From Chitinophaga oryzae (GTDB lineage: Bacteria > Bacteroidota > Bacteroidia > Chitinophagales > Chitinophagaceae), in NCBI RefSeq assembly GCF_012516375.2, contig NZ_CP051204.2, forward strand, positions 6,200,001-6,264,000: DNA of 64,000 nucleotides, read 5' to 3'. The position numbers were made by a program, and so were the translations under genes. The notes beneath the pieces are model-generated. The model worked only from the letters and a program-made list of their open reading frames with translations. It did no database searches and had not been told where the DNA came from. Within the stretch, counting starts at the first letter, position 1. The number at the start of each line of letters is the position of its first letter. This document shows, piece after piece, positions 59,557 through 64,000 of the stretch.

Positions 59557-61308
59557 ATGAGAAAGATACTTCTTTGCGCCACGGCGGCTGCGGCCATGAT
59601 TGCCTGTAACAACGGCAACAGTACCCAGGGCGGTGGTCAGGCCGACAGTGTGCTCAACAAAGCATTCCAGGCCTACCAGGAACGTTTTATCGACCAGCTT
59701 TGGAAAGAAAACCCCGATTGGGCCACCGGTGTGGGCTATCACAAGTACGACTCCGTACTGATTGTGCCCGACAGCGCCGCAGCGCAGGCCAGTCTTGCCT
59801 TTGCGCAACAGCAGCTGGACTCTCTCAGAAGTTATGAGCTGAGCAAACTGACAGATGCCAACCAAACCGATTATCAGCTGATAGAAAACTATCTGAAGTC
59901 GGTACAGTGGAGCATCAAAGAACTGAAGAGCAACGAGTGGGACCCGTCTTCCTTTAACGTGAGCAACACGTTCGCCTTTATTCTCAACGAGAACTACGCA
60001 CCGCTGGAAACAAGGCTGCGTGCTTTCTCCGCCAGGCTGGGCAATGTGCCGGCATATTACGAAGCCGCCAAAAAACAGATCAAGGACCCGGTACCGGAGC
60101 TCACCTCGCTGGCGGCCGACCAGAACACCGGCGGCTTGTCCGTGTTTGAAAAAGACTTTGCAGACTCCCTGCAAAAGACCAGCATCGGCGCAGACGAGAA
60201 GAAGGCGATGATTGCCCGTGCGCAGACAGCGGTGAAGGCCATCAAAGACTACGCCGCATGGCTGAAAGCACTGAAGCCCGCCCATCCGCGCAGCTTCCGC
60301 CTGGGCCAGCCTCTATATGACCAGAAATTCAACTACAGCATACAGTCTTCTTTCTCCGCTTCGCAGATCTACGATTCTGCAGTAGCGCGCAAAGCTTATG
60401 TGCATGGAGAAATGGCCAGGATCAGCCGGCAGCTGTGGCCCAAGTATTTCGGCAGCCAGCCTGTGCCTGCGGATTCACTGGAGCTGATCAGCCGCATGAT
60501 CGACACCTTATCGCTCAAACATGTGAAACCGGAAGAGTTCCAGACGGCCATTGAAAAACAGCTGCCGGAGCTGATTGCTTTCATCAAGGAAAAAGACCTG
60601 CTGTACATCGATCCGTCCAAACCACTGGTCGTACGCAAAGAGCCTGCGTATATGGCCGGCGTGGCCGGCGCTTCCATCAGCGCCCCCGGCCCGTATGACA
60701 AGGGCGGCAACACCTACTACAACGTAGGCAGCCTCGAAGGATGGCCGAAAGACAAAGCAGAAAGTTATCTCCGCGAATACAATCATTATATCCTGCAGAT
60801 ACTGGACATCCACGAAGCTATTCCCGGCCATTATACCCAGCTGGTATATGCCAACCAGTCTCCCAGCCTGATCAAATCCCTGATGGGCAACGGCGCTATG
60901 ATAGAAGGCTGGGCGGTGTACACTGAACAGATGATGCTGGAAAACGGCTATGGCAACAACGAGCCTGAAATGTGGCTGATGTGGTACAAATGGAACCTGC
61001 GGGCAGTATGCAATACCATCCTTGATTACAGCGTACATGTGAAAAACATGAGCCGCGAAGACGCCATTCACCTGCTCACGAAAGAAGCGTTCCAGCAGCA
61101 GGCGGAAGCAGAAGGCAAATGGAAAAGGGTAAGCGTGACCAGCGTGCAGCTCACCAGCTACTACACCGGTTACAAAGAAATCATCGACCTGCGGGAGGCC
61201 TACAAACAGAAGATGGGCAAAGAATACAACCTGAAAGCGTTCAACGAAAAGTTCCTGAGCTATGGCAGCGCCCCGGTGAAATATATCCGGCAGCTGATGC
61301 TCAAATAG
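59557..61308 (+). CDS. DUF885 family metallopeptidase lipoprotein
   Basis: 583 residues with a lipoprotein signal (MRKILLCATAAAAMIAC). DUF885 enzymes are zinc carboxypeptidase-like or M32-like proteins. The zinc motif is His419-Glu420-x-x-x-x-His425 in IHEAIPGHYTQLVYA, with the Glu in GAMIEGWAVYTEQMM. The rest is helical. The long N-terminal half (about 30-360) supports the fold. It probably processes peptides in the periplasm. It is transcribed alone and ends at palindrome A4. The substrate is not inferable. Confidence 0.9.
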   Translation: MRKILLCATAAAAMIACNNGNSTQGGGQADSVLNKAFQAYQERFIDQLWKENPDWATGVGYHKYDSVLIVPDSAAAQASLAFAQQQLDSLRSYELSKLTDANQTDYQLIENYLKSVQWSIKELKSNEWDPSSFNVSNTFAFILNENYAPLETRLRAFSARLGNVPAYYEAAKKQIKDPVPELTSLAADQNTGGLSVFEKDFADSLQKTSIGADEKKAMIARAQTAVKAIKDYAAWLKALKPAHPRSFRLGQPLYDQKFNYSIQSSFSASQIYDSAVARKAYVHGEMARISRQLWPKYFGSQPVPADSLELISRMIDTLSLKHVKPEEFQTAIEKQLPELIAFIKEKDLLYIDPSKPLVVRKEPAYMAGVAGASISAPGPYDKGGNTYYNVGSLEGWPKDKAESYLREYNHYILQILDIHEAIPGHYTQLVYANQSPSLIKSLMGNGAMIEGWAVYTEQMMLENGYGNNEPEMWLMWYKWNLRAVCNTILDYSVHVKNMSREDAIHLLTKEAFQQQAEAEGKWKRVSVTSVQLTSYYTGYKEIIDLREAYKQKMGKEYNLKAFNEKFLSYGSAPVKYIRQLMLK

Positions 61309-61314
61309 ATTTAG

Positions 61315-61448
61315 GGATTTTTTGATTTACGATTTTTTGATTTCGTTTTTTGATAAAACAAGAAGACCGAAGCTCTTTAAAGTTGCTTCGGTCTTTTCTA
61401 TTTGCAATAATCAAAAAAAAATCAAAAAATCGTAAATCAAAAAATCTC
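61315..61448. repeat. Family-A palindrome, copy A4
   Basis: The arms 61315-61354 and 61410-61448 are near-perfect inverted copies of GATTT-type octamers. The core stem is AAGACCGAAGC (61363-61373) paired with GCTTCGGTCTT (61385-61395), the same sequence as in copy A3. It lies between convergent genes, starting 6 bases after the DUF885 stop codon. Confidence 0.9.
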
Positions 61449-61456
61449 TACATCTC

Positions 61457-62677
61457 TCAGGTGTCGCACGTAACACTGTCCCATGGCTGGTTGCGGTAAT
61501 TAATCAACCAGTTGAGGGCATAATGTCTTTCATAAACCACTCCCGGATGTACCGGCGCCTCTTCGCTTTTCAGGCGGGCGTCTACGCAGGACCAGTGGGC
61601 GCGGTAGTAAAGATCGTTGGCATCGAGTATCGCTGCAGCGGGACGCAGTGTGGTGGCTTTTTCAAAGAAGGGTGTGAGATCGCCGGCCAGGCCGCGGAAA
61701 GGGAACACTTCTTCCGGCACCATGTCGAGGTTACAGAGATCGGTCATGTATCCCAGTTCAGGCAGCAGGCCCAGGGCCCAGAGCAATACCCAGATGCTTT
61801 CGCATTTCCAGGTAGCTTTTGTTTTCTCTTCTTCGGTGGGATGGTGCAGGAATTTTTTTTCGTCGGGAGTGGCGTGTTCCCACAGTTGATTTTTCTGCAG
61901 ATAGGAGATCACGTCCTGCGGTTGCAGATGTCCGAAGGCTACGCCGTTGACCACAGTGAGGATAGCTACCCTTTGGGCTACTTCCTCCGGCGTGCGGATG
62001 ACGGCCGCGGTTTCATCGACGATAGGCGGCAGCATGGCGCTGGAGCGAACACCCATGACCTGCAGCTGTTGCAGGCTGCGGGCTTTTCTTTCCAGTGCTT
62101 CCGCGGAGGGAGGCGTCTGGCTGTCGAAATATTTTGCCTCGATATTTACTGTGAGATTGGTAGCGGTAGAGTGGCCGTTCACATCCAGCAGCAGGGCGCC
62201 GGTTTTATCCCAGAATCCCTGTACGTCGGTGTTGAAGATGGAATTGCCCTCGGAGAAAAAGAAAGCATCCAGTTCGTAGGCCAGTTCCATGACGGCGGAG
62301 CGGAGATCTCCGTTGAAAGAGGGTTCGGCTTTGATAGCTATTTCCGTGTTAACGGTCGGGATTTTTCCCAGCAATAATCTTTTCAGTTCCTGGTTTTCGG
62401 CATCGATTTGTTGCACGAAGGCGTACATGCCGTGAAGATTAACGATGATGGGCTCATCACTGTGTTCCAGGGTGTAGCCCGGTACTGACCGTTGGCGGTA
62501 AGTGATTGTAATGGTATTGCCTTTTCTTAAACGTCTCTTTTTCGAAACTACGGTAATACTCTCCCAGTTGTCTTCCTGTCCGTTTACATTCAGGGCCGAT
62601 GCATCGAAATGCGCACGCATGCGCGTCAACACCTTCCCCATATCTACCTCATGCGTGTAGAGGGTACAATTTTCCAT
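61457..62677 (-). CDS. DUF4272 domain protein
   Basis: 406 residues from MENCTLYTHEVDMGKVLTRM (an upstream ATG at 62710 lies 11 codons earlier and is less likely). The C-terminal DUF4272 domain (about 195-400) begins RKARSLQQLQVMGVRSSAMLPPI, has KCESIWVLLWALGLLPELG and a final WSCVDARL...ERHYALNWLI. The N-terminal half (about 1-190) is a separate alpha/beta domain, not recognised. It has no signal peptide. The function is unknown; DUF4272 proteins sometimes occur with polymorphic toxin immunity genes, but none is seen here. Confidence 0.85.
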   Translation of the reverse strand: MENCTLYTHEVDMGKVLTRMRAHFDASALNVNGQEDNWESITVVSKKRRLRKGNTITITYRQRSVPGYTLEHSDEPIIVNLHGMYAFVQQIDAENQELKRLLLGKIPTVNTEIAIKAEPSFNGDLRSAVMELAYELDAFFFSEGNSIFNTDVQGFWDKTGALLLDVNGHSTATNLTVNIEAKYFDSQTPPSAEALERKARSLQQLQVMGVRSSAMLPPIVDETAAVIRTPEEVAQRVAILTVVNGVAFGHLQPQDVISYLQKNQLWEHATPDEKKFLHHPTEEEKTKATWKCESIWVLLWALGLLPELGYMTDLCNLDMVPEEVFPFRGLAGDLTPFFEKATTLRPAAAILDANDLYYRAHWSCVDARLKSEEAPVHPGVVYERHYALNWLINYRNQPWDSVTCDT

Positions 62678-62796
62678 GCTAATTTTTTCGAGGGGCCAAA
62701 GGTAGCCCAAACCTGTAAAAAATCAGTCTTGGAATTCTCGTTTTTTTCTATTCGGGAATAGTTATTGCCTTCGTATAACAAAAAACAAGCATAACT

Positions 62797-63003
62797 ATGA
62801 TCAGAAAACCTGCTTATTACCGGTGTGCATGGCTGTTGACAGCGGCTGCCCTGCTGGCAGCCAGCTGTGTTCCTCCAAGAAGGCCGAAGCCGCCGCATCC
62901 GCCACGGCCGCGTACGTCAACTGCCTTATTTACGGCCTTTGTTCCGTTGCTGCAGCAAATGCAATATCCTGTTGAGTTTCACCGGATCGTTGATATAAGG
63001 TGA
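62797..63003 (+). CDS. Possible small proline-rich lipoprotein
   Basis: 68 codons. The N-terminus is a convincing lipoprotein signal (WLLTAAALLAASC, Cys24) followed by a Pro/Arg/His-rich stretch (PPRRPKPPHPPRPR). The last 26 codons overlap the 3' end of the convergent DUF1080 gene, so the C-terminus is the antisense of that gene and may be a read-through beyond a lost stop codon. The signal and lipobox speak for a real gene; the overlap speaks against its full length. Confidence 0.45.
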   Translation: MIRKPAYYRCAWLLTAAALLAASCVPPRRPKPPHPPRPRTSTALFTAFVPLLQQMQYPVEFHRIVDIR

Positions 63004-63774
63004 CAGGTCGAACAGTTCCACTTTACGGAACTGGACAGGGTGGCTTTCACTTTGCAAAGAGATTGAACCTTCTGTGAGCAGTTTTCCGTCCTGTTTCACG
63101 GTGGGATCGGCATGTGATACGTTGCCGGCGCCTATCTGCGGTTTGTTGTACACGATCACGGTGTCGCCCTGAACGATGTGTTTGATGACAGAATCGCGCA
63201 GTACCAGCGCTTCCACGTGCACCCATTGGTCGCCATGATATGTTTTGGAAGTGGAGCTGATGCAGTGATCGGTGATCAGTTTGCCATTCATCACCACGTT
63301 GGTGCCGGGTGTGCAGAGGTTGGCCGTTGTCCTGGGATCTTTACCATTACCACCGAGGAGTTGTTCTTCCAGTGAAATGGGGAAGTCCTGGTCTTTGGTC
63401 ATCGTAGCTGCCGGCTGGCCGTGCAGCATGATGCCGCTATTGCGGAAAGCCCAGCCCGGACCGCCTTTCACCTGGTCGCCGGTGAACCGGTATTCTGCTA
63501 CCACGAGGTAGGCGGAGAAATTCTTTTTATAGAAGATGTGTCCGTATCTTTCTTTGAATTCATCGTATTGATCATAGGCTACGGTGAGGTAACCATCTTT
63601 CACGCGGAAAGTGTTGCCGAAGTTATCATTAAGATCGTAACCGGTTATTTTGACGTCCCAGTCATTTAAATCCTTGCCATTGAAGAGCTTCAGCCATTTG
63701 TCGGGGGCTATTTCCTTTTGTGCATAGCTTTGGAGGCCGGAGAGTAACAATAACGTGGTCAGTAATTTTTTCAT
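62926..63774 (-). CDS. Secreted DUF1080 (3-keto-disaccharide hydrolase-like) protein
   Basis: 282 residues, signal peptide MKKLLTTLLLLSGLQSYAQ. The domain is a concanavalin-like beta-jellyroll: WLKLFNGKDLNDWDVKI, FRVKDGYLTVAYDQYDEF, WAFRNSGIMLHGQPAATM, and C-terminal ISLQSESHPVQFRKVELFDL. Characterised members hydrolyse 3-keto-glycosides in the periplasm; the substrate here is unknown. It is transcribed alone as far as can be seen. Confidence 0.9.
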   Translation of the reverse strand: MKKLLTTLLLLSGLQSYAQKEIAPDKWLKLFNGKDLNDWDVKITGYDLNDNFGNTFRVKDGYLTVAYDQYDEFKERYGHIFYKKNFSAYLVVAEYRFTGDQVKGGPGWAFRNSGIMLHGQPAATMTKDQDFPISLEEQLLGGNGKDPRTTANLCTPGTNVVMNGKLITDHCISSTSKTYHGDQWVHVEALVLRDSVIKHIVQGDTVIVYNKPQIGAGNVSHADPTVKQDGKLLTEGSISLQSESHPVQFRKVELFDLSPYINDPVKLNRILHLLQQRNKGRK

Positions 63775-63872
63775 ATGTTCAGTGGTTTGGCCGGTTAAGA
63801 TAGGCTATCGGACACAGAAATACAAACGTGGCATGTAATTGGCGCCGGGGGGCTTATCAGAAATATTTTTAT

Positions 63873-64000
63873 ATGAAGCGGGTACTTTTACTTTTTTTGA
63901 TGATCACCGGTGGTATGACGACCCTTTCTGCGCAGGACAGCTCCTGGCAGGCCACATTGCAGGGACAATTGCAGGTACTGGAGAAGAGCGCACCTCCTCA
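63873..64000 (+). CDS. Start of a secreted protein, cut by window end
   Basis: Only 42 codons are present. The translation begins MKRVLLLFLMITGGMTTLSAQ, a standard signal peptide ending SAQ, and then DSSWQATLQGQLQVLEKSAPP. TATTTTTA lies just before the ATG. Nothing can be said about function. Confidence 0.6.
   Translation, partial: MKRVLLLFLMITGGMTTLSAQDSSWQATLQGQLQVLEKSAPP

Overview
The window looks like chromosomal DNA of a Bacteroidota bacterium, most likely Chitinophagaceae (Chitinophaga-like). The evidence is a SusC/SusD pair with a FecI/FecR switch, a type IX secretion (T9SS) sorting tail, S46 and HEIGH-type peptidases, many lipoproteins of families largely confined to this phylum (DUF4249, DUF4843, PKD-like, DUF4397), a fused SecDF, a short primary sigma factor, and promoters of the TTG-N19..22-TAnnTTTG type. 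No tRNA, rRNA, phage, integrase or insertion-sequence gene was seen. The name is inferred from gene content only.

Layout. 1-13 kb: trxB (cut by the window start), a DUF4249 lipoprotein, rpoD, threonine aldolase, valS, a large gluzincin/propeller/barrel envelope protein, serine dehydratase and two tandem FKBP lipoproteins. 13-22 kb: groL-groS, then divergent nusB, DUF1573 lipoprotein, yajC, coaE and an IscA-like gene, converging on secDF. 22-32 kb: a beta-lactamase-fold hydrolase, DUF4397 lipoprotein, aminotransferase, a membrane M23 peptidase, a coenzyme-B12 acyl-CoA mutase, a methyltransferase and an S46 dipeptidyl-peptidase. 32-39 kb: a protease island with a degenerate LytS-type histidine kinase, three paralogous HEIGH metalloprotease lipoproteins and a T9SS subtilase. 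39-48 kb: lpdA, and a probable operon of phosphopantetheinyl transferase, aroK, DUF423, alpha/beta hydrolase, ftsK and lolA, then dcd. 48-57 kb: ECF sigma factor, FecR, SusC, SusD and two lipoproteins, with no carbohydrate-active enzyme. 57-59 kb: a two-gene RNA-repair cassette (HD-Pnk plus RNA ligase). 59-64 kb: DUF885 peptidase, DUF4272 protein, a small lipoprotein, a DUF1080 protein and the start of a secreted protein.

Three things stand out. First, many intergenic gaps hold long palindromes whose arms are short-period tandem repeats (8-bp GATTTNNG, 7-bp ATTACGA, 8-bp GCAAAGNC) around a separate core hairpin. Three unrelated sequence families share this architecture. Second, the three HEIGH protease genes each carry a pair of about 14-bp direct repeats spaced 21-22 bp, about 100 bp upstream of the start codon, which looks like a shared operator. 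Third, the RNA ligase and HD-Pnk genes overlap and form a complete end-healing-and-sealing pair.
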